DNA from: Helichrysum umbraculigerum
Lineage: Eukaryota; Streptophyta; Magnoliopsida; Asterales; Asteraceae
DNA length: 64,000 nucleotides
Direction of reading: 5' to 3'
Assembly (NCBI GenBank): GCA_949592205.1
Contig: CATIUR010000003.1
Coordinates: 147,792,759-147,856,758 of the forward strand
In this document: positions 44,370 through 56,035 of the stretch, piece by piece
Position numbering within the stretch: the first letter of the stretch is position 1
Layout of the letters: every line of letters starts with the position of its first letter
Translations under genes and position numbers: made by a program
Notes under the pieces: model-generated
Seen by the model: the letters and a program-made list of their open reading frames with translations, nothing else
What the model was told of the DNA's origin: nothing
The model's database searches: none

Positions 44370-47117
44370 ATGGCAGATGGTGCTGTGAACTTTCTACTAG
44401 AAAAGCTCACAACAATCCTAATGCAAGAAGCATCATTACTAGGAGATTCACAAAGTGATGTTGAGGCAATAAAACTAGAGCTAGAAATTATGAGATCATG
44501 TATTAGAGATGCCGAAAGAAAGAAGTTCAAGAGTGAATTGGTGGAAACATGGGTTAGACAAGTGAGAGAAGTTGCACAAAAAGTGGAGGATGTACTAGAC
44601 GAATACGTTTACTATAAAGATTTAGAAGAAAATAACAAGGGTTTAAAAAATTTTGTTCAAGACATCATCAAAGTTCCAATGCACATGAGCAGAAGACGTA
44701 AAATATCCACAAAGCTTCAAAAGCTTAAATTAGAGGTTCATGAGGTTTGTGAAAGAAGAAAGCGATATGAATTTGATGCGAAAGACGATGAGATGAGAGG
44801 TATTGGGAATGCTTCTATTGATTGGTGTCATCGTCAAGAAGAATTGTCGATGTTTGTTAATGAAGATGAAATAGTGGGAATGGATGGTAACAAAGAAACA
44901 CTTACGGAATGGTTGATGGTAGATGACCCTCGACGAATGGTTATATGTGTTGTGGGTATGGGTGGATTAGGCAAGACAACTTTGGTTACCAAAGTCTACT
45001 ATGATCAAGCGATTCAACGGAACTTTGATTGTTGGGCATGGGTATCCGTATCTCAAACTAATGGGGTTGACGAATTGTTAAGAACCATGATTAAGAAAGT
45101 GTTTGGAGTGAAACATGAAATGCTCCCTAGTGATTTGGGATTGATGAAATACAGAGAATTGGTGGAGATTCTTATTGAATATCTTCACAAAAAAAGGTAT
45201 GTTATTATCTTAGATGATGTTTCGGCTATACTTCTTTGGACTAGAATAAGAAGTGCATTTCCTGAAAACGGTGTTGGAAGTAGAGTTATATTCACAACTA
45301 GAAATGAAGATGTAGCGAAATCAGTAGGACCTGGAAAACATGTTCTTCGCCTAGACCCTCTTGGAGACGATGATTCATGGGCACTCTTTTGTAAAAAGGC
45401 TTTTTGGAGTGATTTAGACCATTGTTGTCCGGTAGAACTGAAAGAGTTAGCTCAAGCGATTACTAGAAAATGTGAAGGATTGCCACTTGCCATTGTGGCA
45501 ATTGGAAGCCTTGTGGGCTCGAGAAACAAAACCTCAGCAGACTTGAAGAAAATATACGATAGTCTAAACTGGGAATTGAGCAATAATCCTGCGCTTAAGA
45601 GCGTTAAAGGGATCCTGTCATTGAGCTTTAACGATCTACCATTCTACCTAAAGCATTGTTTCCTGTATTGTTGTGTTTTTCGTGATGGGTATCCGATTAA
45701 GAGGAAAAAGCTTATAAGACTATGGGTTGCAGAGGGGTTCATCTTGGAAAGAAAAGGGATAACAGTAGAGGAAGTAGCAGAGGAGTATATTACAGAACTT
45801 AGTATCCGAAGCATGATTCAAATCACTGAGACTAATGATGTTGGGAGGGTCAAGGCTCTTCGAGTCCATGATGTTATGCGAGAACTTGCAATGACAATAT
45901 CTGAAAAAGATGACTTTTGTTCGGCGTATGATGAAAGGGAGGCCAGACTTGTAAGTAAAGTACAGCGACTCTCTGTACATAACACGGACGGAAATGTTAT
46001 TTTTAGGAGGGCGTTGTTACGTCATCTTCGTGCTTTCTTCATGTTTCAGATAGGGACGAACTCGACTTTTTCCATGAACGCAGTATTGTCTAGCTTTAAG
46101 CTGCTAAAAGTCCTAGAATTGGAGGGAGTGTCTGTTGGAAAAATCTCGAAAGCTGTTGTTCGCTTATTTAACCTAAGGTATTTGAATCTTCGAGAAACCA
46201 ACATTAACAAACTTCCAAAGTCGATCGAGAGGCTAAAAAATCTGCAAACACTAGATGTAAGGAACACTAACCTTGAAAAGTTACCAAGTGGAATTTCAAA
46301 TATGCCAAGACTACGTCACCTTCTTCTATGTCGGCTGAAAACACCCAATCGTCATTGTGGCTTAAAGGTACCTGCAGAAATAACGAAAATAAGAAGTTTA
46401 CAGACTTTGACCTTGATTGAAGCAGAGGAGGAACTCATCCAGAAAGTTGGAAACTTGACTGAACTAAAACGATTGGATATAACGAATCTGAAAGTAGTTG
46501 ATGGGCCGAAACTGTGCAGCTCAATTAAAAAGATGACAGATCTTCGATGTTTAAGCATAACCTCCAGTACAGAAAGCGAAGAACTTGTGCTTAAAGAATT
46601 AGATTTTCCACCTATGTTTCTCCAGAAACTGACACTGGTTGGGCAGTTGAGTAGTTTGCCTTCGTGGCTCAAATCATTAGCAAATTTATCTCATCTTTAC
46701 TTGTGCTGCTCTAGTTTAGGAGACGACATACTTTCATCCATCGAAAATTTACCAACTTTAGCCTTTTTAGAACTCAAGAATGCTCGTGAATGCAGGTTTT
46801 TGCACTTCATTGCAGGGGGGTTTCCAAAGTTGAAAAAATTGCGGTTGTTGGAACTCGTAGAGCTCAGTGGTCTGAAATTGGAGAAGGGTACGTTGCCAAG
46901 TATCAAGGACTTGAACTTAGTTCGATGTGGAGAGATGAGACAGTCATTACAAGGCATTGAACACCTTACTGGTCTTCAAAAGTTACACTTGGAAGAAATG
47001 CCAGCAGAATTAGTTCAACGGTTGCGAAGTGATGAGCTTGCAAATGTTCGACACATAAGCACAATAAGTATTGTGTACTTAAGTGGCCAAAGTCGAGTAG
47101 TTGAAACACTTTTTTAG
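44370..47117 (+). CDS. CC-NBS-LRR (NLR) disease-resistance protein, RPM1-like
   Basis: Single-exon, 915 codons, a normal length. N-terminal Rx-type coiled coil (1-130) with EDVID-type motif VEDVLDEY. NB-ARC: P-loop GMGGLGKTT at 196-204 (Lys202), RNBS-A FDCWAWVSVSQ, kinase-2 VIILDDV with Asp282-Asp283, RNBS-B GSRVIFTTR, GLPLA at 370-374, RNBS-D CFLYCCVF, and VHD at 499-501 in place of MHD, a common variant. The rest is about 13-14 degenerate leucine-rich repeats. In this family the LRR and CC sense pathogen effectors and ATP/ADP exchange in NB-ARC triggers cell death and defence. No stop or frameshift. The start MADGAVNFLLEKL is typical. It sits alone among transposons; no paralogue is in the window. 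Confidence 0.95.
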   Translation: MADGAVNFLLEKLTTILMQEASLLGDSQSDVEAIKLELEIMRSCIRDAERKKFKSELVETWVRQVREVAQKVEDVLDEYVYYKDLEENNKGLKNFVQDIIKVPMHMSRRRKISTKLQKLKLEVHEVCERRKRYEFDAKDDEMRGIGNASIDWCHRQEELSMFVNEDEIVGMDGNKETLTEWLMVDDPRRMVICVVGMGGLGKTTLVTKVYYDQAIQRNFDCWAWVSVSQTNGVDELLRTMIKKVFGVKHEMLPSDLGLMKYRELVEILIEYLHKKRYVIILDDVSAILLWTRIRSAFPENGVGSRVIFTTRNEDVAKSVGPGKHVLRLDPLGDDDSWALFCKKAFWSDLDHCCPVELKELAQAITRKCEGLPLAIVAIGSLVGSRNKTSADLKKIYDSLNWELSNNPALKSVKGILSLSFNDLPFYLKHCFLYCCVFRDGYPIKRKKLIRLWVAEGFILERKGITVEEVAEEYITELSIRSMIQITETNDVGRVKALRVHDVMRELAMTISEKDDFCSAYDEREARLVSKVQRLSVHNTDGNVIFRRALLRHLRAFFMFQIGTNSTFSMNAVLSSFKLLKVLELEGVSVGKISKAVVRLFNLRYLNLRETNINKLPKSIERLKNLQTLDVRNTNLEKLPSGISNMPRLRHLLLCRLKTPNRHCGLKVPAEITKIRSLQTLTLIEAEEELIQKVGNLTELKRLDITNLKVVDGPKLCSSIKKMTDLRCLSITSSTESEELVLKELDFPPMFLQKLTLVGQLSSLPSWLKSLANLSHLYLCCSSLGDDILSSIENLPTLAFLELKNARECRFLHFIAGGFPKLKKLRLLELVELSGLKLEKGTLPSIKDLNLVRCGEMRQSLQGIEHLTGLQKLHLEEMPAELVQRLRSDELANVRHISTISIVYLSGQSRVVETLF

Positions 47118-48611
47118 TTGTGAACTGATTATGTGTAATATATAGGATCAGGCTGTTGTGTAATTCAACAATTGAGTGCTGAACGACCATATCTGAATGA
47201 ACACTATGAGTAGTTCATGACTGTATATCTTTAACACGTTTGAATCATAAGTGGTTGTTTGCGGATGAAAATGCAGAGTGGCAACTAATATTCAGTGTTC
47301 AAAATAACTTGAATTAGTACATGATATAACATAATGATGTAAAATCACCAAATTGTCGTCTGCTGATTTTGTATTTGTCATTGGCAAGTCATCTAAACCA
47401 AAATTTGTAGATTCAACTTTCACCTGGTATTGAGCTGTAGTCAAGTCATCTCATATATACACAAGTTTCATCTATTTGGAGTTTGTGGTTCAATTTAAAA
47501 TACCAAAATCCTATAAGAATTACATACCAATAGCATGTCTCTAGCAGGTTGACGTGCTGCAAGACTTGGTGTCACAACCTACATGCTGCAGTCTGTGCTA
47601 TTCGAGTACTGGGCCTGATCTCAAGAAAATGCAAACGTGTATGCACAAACATTTTGTAACATCTATTTTTTTTGGAACGGCAGTCGAACATTTTGTAACA
47701 TCTAATTCGCGAACAGCATAGGAAAAATCCATCAGTCATCAATGTAGTCACTGTGTAATTCTAATCATATATGAATATATCCAGTAGTTAATTTGCAAAA
47801 CTATTGCATTCCCAGGATATAAATATTTATATTTAAAAAATAATGCAAGATAAATTCCCCTGTTTGTATGATTGTATCAAGTAAAGGTTTAGCCAAATAG
47901 TAATAAAATTATTATTATTATTTGATTTGGGCAATGTGAGTAGGCCTTTACAGTATATGGATCTCTGACAGTTTGACTTACTCAGTTTTGACCAACAGTT
48001 ACACCTTGGCTAATGGACTATATTTCTTACGTAAGCCCAAGGTTGTGGCCCATTAATCAACTCTTCAATTTTTTTTAATTTTTTTGTTCACGATAAACAC
48101 CATAAATAGTTAAATACATGGTCATCGACACTCGTTTTTTGATATTCATCTTACCACGTAAAACGTCGTCTCATCTCTATGATTTTTGGTTAAAAATTAT
48201 GGAAGTCCACCTAGAGGCTATAATAACAAAAACTTGGTAAGATATGACCAATTTTTAATTATTTAATAGGCTAATAGCTAAATAATATATACTCCGTAGT
48301 TGCTAACATAGAAAAAGCTACACAATCATGCATGTAATTATCTTTATTAATATAAGACAAGTACCAAAATAAGTACATTAACCGACCTTATATCCATATT
48401 TATTTATTATTTATTTTTTATCTTATTTTTATTGTTGCCACATTCATAACACCTAATCTAACCTTGTTAATATGTGTCCATTTCTTAATGAACTAGCTAA
48501 AAACCTCAAAAAGTGAATATATTGTGTTTACATATAAACAAAAATCTAAAGTTGATGATGTTATTACTATACAATGACAATATAGAAATAAAAATATCTT
48601 AAGTACTCAAA
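47118..48611. other. Spacer downstream of the NLR gene
   Basis: The first few hundred bases should include the NLR 3' UTR. Beyond that it is AT-rich spacer with a repeated 'AACATTTTGTAACATCTA' motif near 47,650-47,705 and a TACTCCGTA word at about 48,292. No gene, RNA gene or complete transposon is recognised. Confidence 0.5.
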
Positions 48612-48650
48612 GGGGCTGTTTACTTTCACAATTATCAAATAATCCTTTTT
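48612..48650. repeat. Solitary PIF/Harbinger-type terminus
   Basis: GGGGCTGTTTACTTT is identical to the first 15 bases of the MITE at 533. No matching right end was found nearby, so this is a truncated copy or an element with a decayed partner end. It lies just downstream of the membrane-protein gene. Confidence 0.4.
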
Positions 48651-48762
48651 ATCTTGGGTTAAAAAGATACCAAATCCATCCATTAAGGATAACAAAAAAA
48701 CCCCTTTAAACCCTAAATGGAATACACAACATCATCATCATCAAAATACCACTATTAATTAC

Positions 48763-49326
48763 TCATGCTTTAATTTCATATCTTGAGCACTTAATTGACC
48801 CCACCGATATATCAATTTCTATCATATTTTCTTCCTCATTCATCTCCGGCCACCATAACACCGATTCCGGCGACCTTTTCCGGTAACAATACTTTGATTC
48901 TTCTTCATCAATATAATCCTTGTACCCAACGTAGTGACCACCCGGCAGCGCGATCTCGATCAAACTCTCCTCATCGGATATGGATCCATCAGAGCAGTCA
49001 GGTCTCCGGCAACTCTCGCCGGAAAACTGCCACGTATCAAAATCGGAATCTTCTTCCGTTGTACATGAAAACTGATCAATAATTTCACTTTCTGAGCAAG
49101 AATCCGGTGAACCCACATCCAAAGATCCTTGCTTTATTACATCATCATGATTATGATCTTGATGGGCTTGTTGTATTTCATGCTCAAGAACTTGTACTTT
49201 GCACTTTGAGTGTTGCGTGAACAACAATGCAGAAAAAACCAAGATCAAAATTGTGATAATCAGCACTACTAGATCACCACATGCAAAAGTAAAAATGGGA
49301 GTTATTACAGTAGAAAAAAACCCCAT
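48763..49326 (-). CDS. Plant single-pass membrane protein of unknown function
   Basis: 187 codons from the ATG at 49326 (MGFFSTVITPIF). The frame is open 29 codons further upstream, but that stretch is Phe/Tyr-rich, UTR-like text. One hydrophobic segment at residues 15-38 (CGDLVVLIITILILVFSALL), no cleavable signal evident, then an acidic Ser/Asp/Glu-rich tail. The tail has two conserved-looking blocks, SLIEIALPGGHYVGY and, at the C-terminus, NMIEIDISVGSIKCSRYE. I believe such C-terminal blocks occur in plant proteins of unknown function, but cannot name a family. A TATA-like box on the minus strand lies at about 49,517-49,527. Intronless as seen. Confidence 0.75.
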   Translation of the reverse strand: MGFFSTVITPIFTFACGDLVVLIITILILVFSALLFTQHSKCKVQVLEHEIQQAHQDHNHDDVIKQGSLDVGSPDSCSESEIIDQFSCTTEEDSDFDTWQFSGESCRRPDCSDGSISDEESLIEIALPGGHYVGYKDYIDEEESKYCYRKRSPESVLWWPEMNEEENMIEIDISVGSIKCSRYEIKA

Positions 49327-50329
49327 ATTTTCAAAAAAATATAAATATATAGATGTGAAAATATAAAGAAAAAAAAAGGTGTATTTATATTTGCACAAAA
49401 GAAAAGAAATCAAAAAAGATGGGATATTTGGTTGATCGAGTGAGATTTAGGAAGGGAGAACAAGGAACAAAAACTGGGTGTAAAACAGAGTTAGCAGATG
49501 AGTGTGGTGATGAAGAGATATAAATAATAGAATTTGAATGAACTAGTAATAAAGATGATGAGAACTGAGACAAGTTTGCACACAGTTCCCCATCAAGTGT
49601 GTGTGTAAATATATTAATATTTAATATATATTTAGGAATATATAAATATGAGGTACCAATGAGAATGGTGTTTGCTGTTTCCTCTTCAACTAATGATTCT
49701 CTTGGAAAACCCAAAACCCTAATGGTTTAAGAGCTTGGGAATTTGGGAAGTCATGTGCCAACCTCTGAGCTCACCACATGGCAGTTTCCTCTTGCAAATA
49801 TACATACCTTTCTCAATGAGTCGACGGTGACTAAAACTGATTGAAATTGATGAACCACTGTCATCAGTGACCCGTCATTTTAATTTTAGGATTCCACATT
49901 TACCAATTTACCTTTAATATTATACACACACGAAAAAAAGGACGAAGCGGTGGATTTCCGACGTGCAAAACGGACGAACCAAATCGACGGAACCGTACCA
50001 TCGGCATCGGCTCCGTACCATCGGCATCGGCTCCGTCGGTTGAAACCGACGATGAAGTGACGAAGCTGATGTTAGTGGTCTTACCTCACTCACGAATATA
50101 TACAAATTGTCTCATTTCAGGACTTAATTAACCATCATCAAACTATATTACCGCGGTTAAAATGTCTTGGTATTCTTGTAAAGTGTGCGGTAGATTCGAG
50201 CTTTATTATGTAAAAACTTTGATGTAACTAAATAATTATTAAGAAAAGGTTACGAGAAATTGTAGATATTCAGTTCAAGTTGCACAGGGTCGTCTTTGAG
50301 TGTAAACGAGGTAGTCGATCGTCAAGGGC
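49327..50329. other. Upstream region of the membrane-protein gene
   Basis: Contains the likely 5' UTR and promoter (minus strand) up to about 49,650. A 20-bp unit is then repeated exactly twice in tandem (49993-50012 and 50013-50032), containing CCATCGGCATCGG, within a GC-richer patch 49,935-50,080 of unknown origin. Confidence 0.45.
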
Positions 50330-50905
50330 TTTCAATATATATAGGGGTGGATTCAAGAGGGAAACACTAATTATGTGGGAAGGGGGAACTAGGGAAGTGT
50401 AATATTTATCACATAGCATCTTAACTTTGTCAATACAAATTTTAAAAAGGGAATTTTTTTTTATTAGTAATTAATAATCAAAATTGATGCTACAAATAAT
50501 ATATTAACGAATGAAATTCATTTTTAAGTCATAATATTAGTTTATGAATATTTGTTTAATATATTGTTAACATTCATCATAATGAATATTAATTTAACAT
50601 TATTCACAATGAATGTTAAAAAAAATAACATTTTTACAAATTTAACATTCATCATGATGAATTTTAACTAACATTCACCTCGGTGAATATTAACGATTTT
50701 GGATATAATATTCATTAATTGATGTTATAAACTACAAAAAGAATTTATCAATGAAGCTTAACGTTCATAACATCGATTCTGATCAACATTTATTAATTTT
50801 CACTTTTAACTTTTTGACATTTGTATTGGTGAAAATTAAAATGCATCGTGATGAATATTACGCTTCCCCCAAAAAAAATTCTTCTCCCCGGATCATCCCA
50901 ATATA
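50330..50905. repeat. Palindrome cluster with TAACATTCA..TGAATGTTA units, possible foldback element
   Basis: Between 50,566 and 50,700 there are four hairpin-forming units of the form AACATTCA-n-TGAATrTTA with different centres (CATCATAATG, TTCACAATG, CATCATGATG, CCTCGG). Further half-units lie at 50,761 and 50,840. The outer parts (AAGGGGGAAC near 50,382 and CTTCCCCCAAAAAAAATT near 50,865) are loosely inverted, so this may be one foldback transposon of about 0.55 kb; no clean target duplication was found. Confidence 0.45.
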
Positions 50906-52640
50906 TATATATAAATATGGGCCTCAAAAAATGTGTCTATGTGTATATAGTACGTACATTAATCCATTTGATAAATAGTTTGATTGTTAATTGATATACA
51001 AAAAGGGGGAAATTGATCTGATTGTGTCTAACATGTTTGAGCCATTTAAATCTTTAGTTAATATATTATACTACATTTTCATAACAATAATTTAACCTTG
51101 TATTATAGGGCATCATTTTGGTAATTAATGTTCTTCACCCGGTATATTCGAAATTTCAAAGACAGCCCTGAAACTGCGTATATGTAGGTAAACAAACTTG
51201 TTGTTCCTAAGTAACTTGAACAAAGAAGTCTCATACTTTTACCCATTTTACATTTGAAGGTTTATTAAGTATATGTGAGTGCATTTTGTGTTCTATAAGA
51301 TCCCATATAATTGTTAACATGTACATGTTTAATTGTAATTATGTTACTAATAGAGAAAATTATTAATAGATGATTAGATTATTGTGTTTAACTAGTGAAA
51401 ATTTTAAGGGATAAACAATGTAAATTTTATTGCCTTTATGAGGCTTTATCAGTTTAAATAAACGTGTTGTGGAGTGTGGACAATATATTTCTCATCCCCT
51501 TAATAAGAAAATCCAGTACTTTTCCTTTATGTAAAGTAGAAAAAAGTGCATTTTCATAGTAAATAAATAAATAAATGAAATAAACCATGTTATTATTTCA
51601 TCTAAAGTTGCACGCATAAGTTAGCACAATAATAAATCGGGGTATATATATAGTAGCTGTTTTGTTGAGCACTTAATCGAGAAAAATAGTACAATAATAA
51701 TAATAATATTAATCAAAATCCATATTAATTAATTAAATATATGATAGATTGATAGTACTATTATACGTGGAGTATGTTACAGTAAATCAAATTAAAATGT
51801 TAATATATGGTGATAACTTATTGTTAATCTAAGACAAATTTCACTTTGATAATATGCTCAAAATCAAAATCATTCAAAGAAACAAAAGTTTTACTTATTT
51901 TTATTCTTTTTAACAATACTAATTCGCGCGAGTTCCGGTTCGGATGTTGTGGTATATATGATGGATGTGATTTGTCCGGTGATGTTGGACCTTGGGGGGT
52001 GGGGTTCGGTCATGCTTCATTAAAATATGAAGCGGCTCCAGTGGGTGGCCAAATACCCATTAAGTTGAAAGGGATGGTTTGTACATCTGAATATGTAATA
52101 TGGGTCATCAATATGTCCCCAAACATATATTGCCTATATTAACATTTAGCAAGTTGCTAAATTACTATTCTTTGAATAGTTCATGAATAGTTTTTTTTTT
52201 TTTTTTTTTAAACTTGAAATATTAAAATTAATAATATAGACTTAAAAGTTATTTAGTGGACATTAGTCTAATGATTTGGTGTTGAGACATTCATAGAAAG
52301 GTTACGGGTCAATTGGAAGATGATTGGTAGGCCTAAATTTGTAGGACTAAATATTGATTTAAAGATGTAATTAGTTTGTTTGAAAAATTGATTGGATAAA
52401 ATTAAAAGAGAATTTTTTTTCAACCAATCAGAAAATTAGACATACTTCTAGGTCTACTTAAATAGACCTATTTAGCATTACTCAGTTCGATTACTAACAA
52501 TTGTGCTATTTTTTTTATTTCTTATAATTATAGTTTTCGAGCATAATTTTTAAGGTTCTCATGTGAGACAACATGTAGTTAGATCAGCGAAAGTATACAC
52601 TAAATAAAGTTTCAAATAACGCAATTGTGGATATAGGGAT
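50906..52640. other. AT-rich spacer
   Basis: Nothing strongly supported. A 98-codon open frame at 51846-52142 includes a GC-richer stretch (51,925-52,075; GYDG/GDVGPWGVGFGHASL-like) of unknown origin, perhaps a gene fragment. A run of 19 T lies at 52191-52209. Confidence 0.45.
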
Positions 52641-53031
52641 AAGTATCAATAAGTATGTTACAGTCAACTGTTAGATCATAGTTCAAGAGGAGCTCTTTAT
52701 TTGATTTGGAGACTTAGTGTTGAGAAATCGAGCTTTTCATTTACTTTGGAATGAGGTTAATTAGTTGGTCTAATTTATCTTTCACATCTAAAAGAGTTTG
52801 AAATTTGTGTGGTTTATACGTTTTAATTTGATATAGAAAGTAAGTATCAATAAATACGTTACAATTAACTGTTAGATCATAGTTCAAGAGGAGCTCATCA
52901 TTTAATTTGGAGACTTGGTGTTGAGAAATTGAACTTTTCATTTTCTTTTGAGTGGGGTTAATTTAGTTGGTATAATTTATCTTTAACATCTAAGAGAGTT
53001 TGAAATTTGTGTAGTTTATACGTTTTAATTA
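52641..53031. repeat. Tandem duplication of an approximately 201-bp unit
   Basis: 52641-52841 and 52842-53031 share aligned text throughout (AAGTATCAATAA, GTTCAAGAGGAGCTC, GAGTTTGAAATTTGTGT, TATACGTTTTAATT) with roughly 10 percent differences. No coding potential seen. Confidence 0.8.
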
Positions 53032-53215
53032 ATAAAATGTTGCTTTATTTTAAAGTGATATCGATTTTCTTTGTTGAATAGCAAAGATTAAAAAAGTGAA
53101 ATATAGATGATTTAATGAGGCTTTTCAATAATTTTGAATTTACATGGTATGGTCAGCTTAATGAATAAATGTTTGTCGTTTGTTAGATGAATATCTTATT
53201 GGTTATTGACTCGTT

Positions 53216-53726
53216 CTTATATTATAAAGTGAATGAGATTAGCTAGACTAACAAAATGGACACAAGATTTTTAATACGATTAATGGAGCTTATGATCATA
53301 AAGTTTTAAACAAAATGACTCCGTAAAGGCTTTAATAGCCTTCCAATCAAGGGTTAAAGATGTCCAAAGCAATTCGCTTTATTTGACTTATCGAGTAAGT
53401 TGTAAATCTTTATTTATAGTGGAAGAGCAATGAATGACTTAAGTGCATGTAATTGATTGCATTATCAATTACAGTAGTAAATTAGTGCATATACACTATA
53501 CAATCTCATATGCCAAATCAACTTTGCATAAATTTAGATTATTACAATTATACACATACATGTTGGTATAATCAAAGAAATTAAGATCCATAAAACTTTC
53601 ATACGCTAAAAAAACATAAAGAGATCATATCCGATTTAAATGAAAATTTCATATTTTATATCGAAGTTTAAAAATGTACTTTTTAGCCCCCAACGCAACG
53701 CGCGAGCTTAAAAAACCTTGTTATAT
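53216..53726 (+). mobile_element. Candidate old non-autonomous Helitron 1
   Basis: The left end TCTTATATTATAAAG resembles the TC-start and 'TATTATAAAG' consensus of plant Helitrons. The right side has GC-rich GCAACGCGCGAGC followed by CCTTGT, where CTAGT would be expected. No target duplication is expected for Helitrons. The damaged 3' end makes this tentative. Confidence 0.35.
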
Positions 53727-53930
53727 ACACATTGAGGTTTAACAAATTTAAGTGGTCTACATTTAAGCTTTTTGTCTCATGTCAATTCATACTATATGTT
53801 ATAAACATTTTCAAGTCACGTGATTACCATTAGTATCCATTTTCAAATTATGTTAATTATTATTATATCTGTTCGTGTGTGTGTTTGACACTCTGTATAT
53901 ATATTATTGTATTATATTTATACACACATA

Positions 53931-54252
53931 TCTAATCTAACACCCTTATAAAGGGTTTACACGTTTTCTTCACAAAGTTAAAAATTTAAAGATGCGAAAT
54001 TCCCATTATACCCTTTTATCAACTCAAAGAAATATTACAACGATAAACATTAATTGCATAGTTAACAAATTAAAATACCTTCCATATTCGAATTATACAA
54101 ATCTAAAATAGATTGATTCCCTTCTACTATCACACATTAACCATTACCAAATTCTTTTGCTATAACAAAATTATTAAATGAGCATACGACAATTAGTGAA
54201 CTACCGATATTATATACTTCAAATTCTGCCGCTTAGCGCGGGTGTCTTCTAG
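53931..54252 (+). mobile_element. Candidate short non-autonomous Helitron 2
   Basis: Begins TCTAATCTAACACCCTTATAAAGGG right after an A. It ends with a small GC-rich hairpin (CCGCTTAGCGCGG, 54229-54241) 11 bp before CTAG, followed by T, matching Helitron rules (5'-TC, 3' hairpin plus CTRR, insertion between A and T). 322 bp, no coding capacity. Confidence 0.5.
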
Positions 54253-56035
54253 TATATATTCATTCTCTCCTTCCTTTGTGACCAATAAAAATAATTTTTA
54301 TATTACAAGTGTGTAAACAGTGCCCTTTTAATGACCAAAAGGGTATTTGCACAATGCAAAGTTGCAAACTATAAAGGGTCAACGGTATTTTATCAAAATA
54401 ACCCCTTCAATCTTTATGTAATCCATACATGACCTTCCACTTTCATTAGTAAAAACAATTAATCTACTCGTTAGGCAATTTGTATGTATCATCATCGCAC
54501 TTATTTCTATTAAGATCTCACTTGTTGCATTATTATATCTATAATAATTAACATATTATAAGTATTGATTAATCCTTAATTAGGTACAACTAGGAACTTG
54601 TTAACTATCCTATATTAGCTATCACTAGATTCAAAGCATGGGTCATAAAATTATGTATAAATGCATCAAACCAAGAACATTCATCAACACTTAGATATGG
54701 TCCCCTACAACCTTTGTTGAATCGAAATGTGCACACTTTAAAGTGACTCACATTACCCAACATTGGTAGGCCTTAAACACAACCTCCCCAAACATTCAAT
54801 CCCTTTTAATATTGTATTTCGGATGATATTTGGATTGTTTCTCATGTTTGGTTGCTAAAATGTGGGGCAAAGTGGTTGTATGGTTGAGCTTACAATGTCA
54901 CTTTTCTTTTGGCCAAGAAAAGTAGAGTCGTGATTGACTGACAGGTGTAATCTACGATTTTTTTCAACTCGACACGTGAGGGTTTACATATGTTCCCTTT
55001 GAGGATGCAATTTCTCATATTGTTCGTTTCCAATCGATGGTTATCCTTTAATCGAGAATGTTAGATATTGGCCTGATTAACCTTAGTAGAAAAATGTCAT
55101 ATTTTTATTGCTAGTACGTTTACATTCCATTAGAGTGCAACACTTGGTTCTGCATTTTCAAGTAGATATCAATACAACTTGTGGTTAGAAGAAAGAGCCA
55201 AATTAATAATTAGGTCTTTCATGTTTCATCCATCAAGGTAGACTTTTGGAGGATGAAGGCCCATATGTTAACTATTGGGCGGGCCAAATTGCGTATGCTG
55301 AAGATAAAAGTTAATTATCTATCTGGACTTAGGCCTACAGGTCCAAACTTTGCGTTTGGTAGCTTATTGACCTTTTATTGTTACAATTAGATTAATTCTT
55401 TTGGACCATATATATTTATTTCTAATTCTTGAATTTTCAATGCATGGAGATCTTATCTCACAATAATAGTTCAATGATAACAGTTATTTTTAGGAGTATT
55501 TTTAACTTGGATTCTAAAAATGATTCCTAAATTCTTCACCAAAACATGTATTTACCGGGATATTTGCACTTGCGATACTAATGAAGAAGATCTATGGATA
55601 ATGAGAAATAGAAGTCAGGTGGGACAGTCAGCTCAACCAGAGCGGAAACTGTCAGGCAAGGTTATCGTCAAACAATCTAGTGCAAGTGTAGGTGGCGCTT
55701 GCCATATGAAGAAGGCAGATCAATGAAATTGAATCCTTTCTATGAGTTATTTAAACGGATAATAGTACAGTATTTTAAGTATTATACAAGTGATTGATGT
55801 TCTCATATTTACACATTTTGTTACCTTTTAAATATTTAATACCATCGATCATTTTTCAACAACCTAACCAAATTTTAAAAAGACATATAATTTTATTATT
55901 TGTATACGTACGTTGTGATACTACGTACAATTGCCCCACCTTCTTGCATTAATGGAGGATTTATTTAATACGGAGTAGTAAACTGTTTGACCACATGTAC
56001 CCGTCAAATCAATCAAATGATAATATTAATGAAAA
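54253..56035. other. AT-rich spacer
   Basis: No supported gene. A TATA-like TATGTATAAATGC near 54,653 is followed by only a seven-codon frame. A 68-codon frame at 55520-55726 (NEEDLWIMRNRSQ, then Gln/Ser-rich) has no recognised relative. A TACGGAGTA word lies at about 55,970. Confidence 0.45.

Noticed and set aside
49385..49714. 109-codon minus-strand frame upstream of the membrane-protein gene
   Set aside because: Lies in the AT-rich putative promoter and 5' UTR, contains low-complexity text and no domain; possible upstream exon not supported.
51846..52142. 98-codon frame as a real small gene
   Set aside because: Only the middle is GC-richer; no recognised motif, no promoter or start context. 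Left as possible gene fragment.
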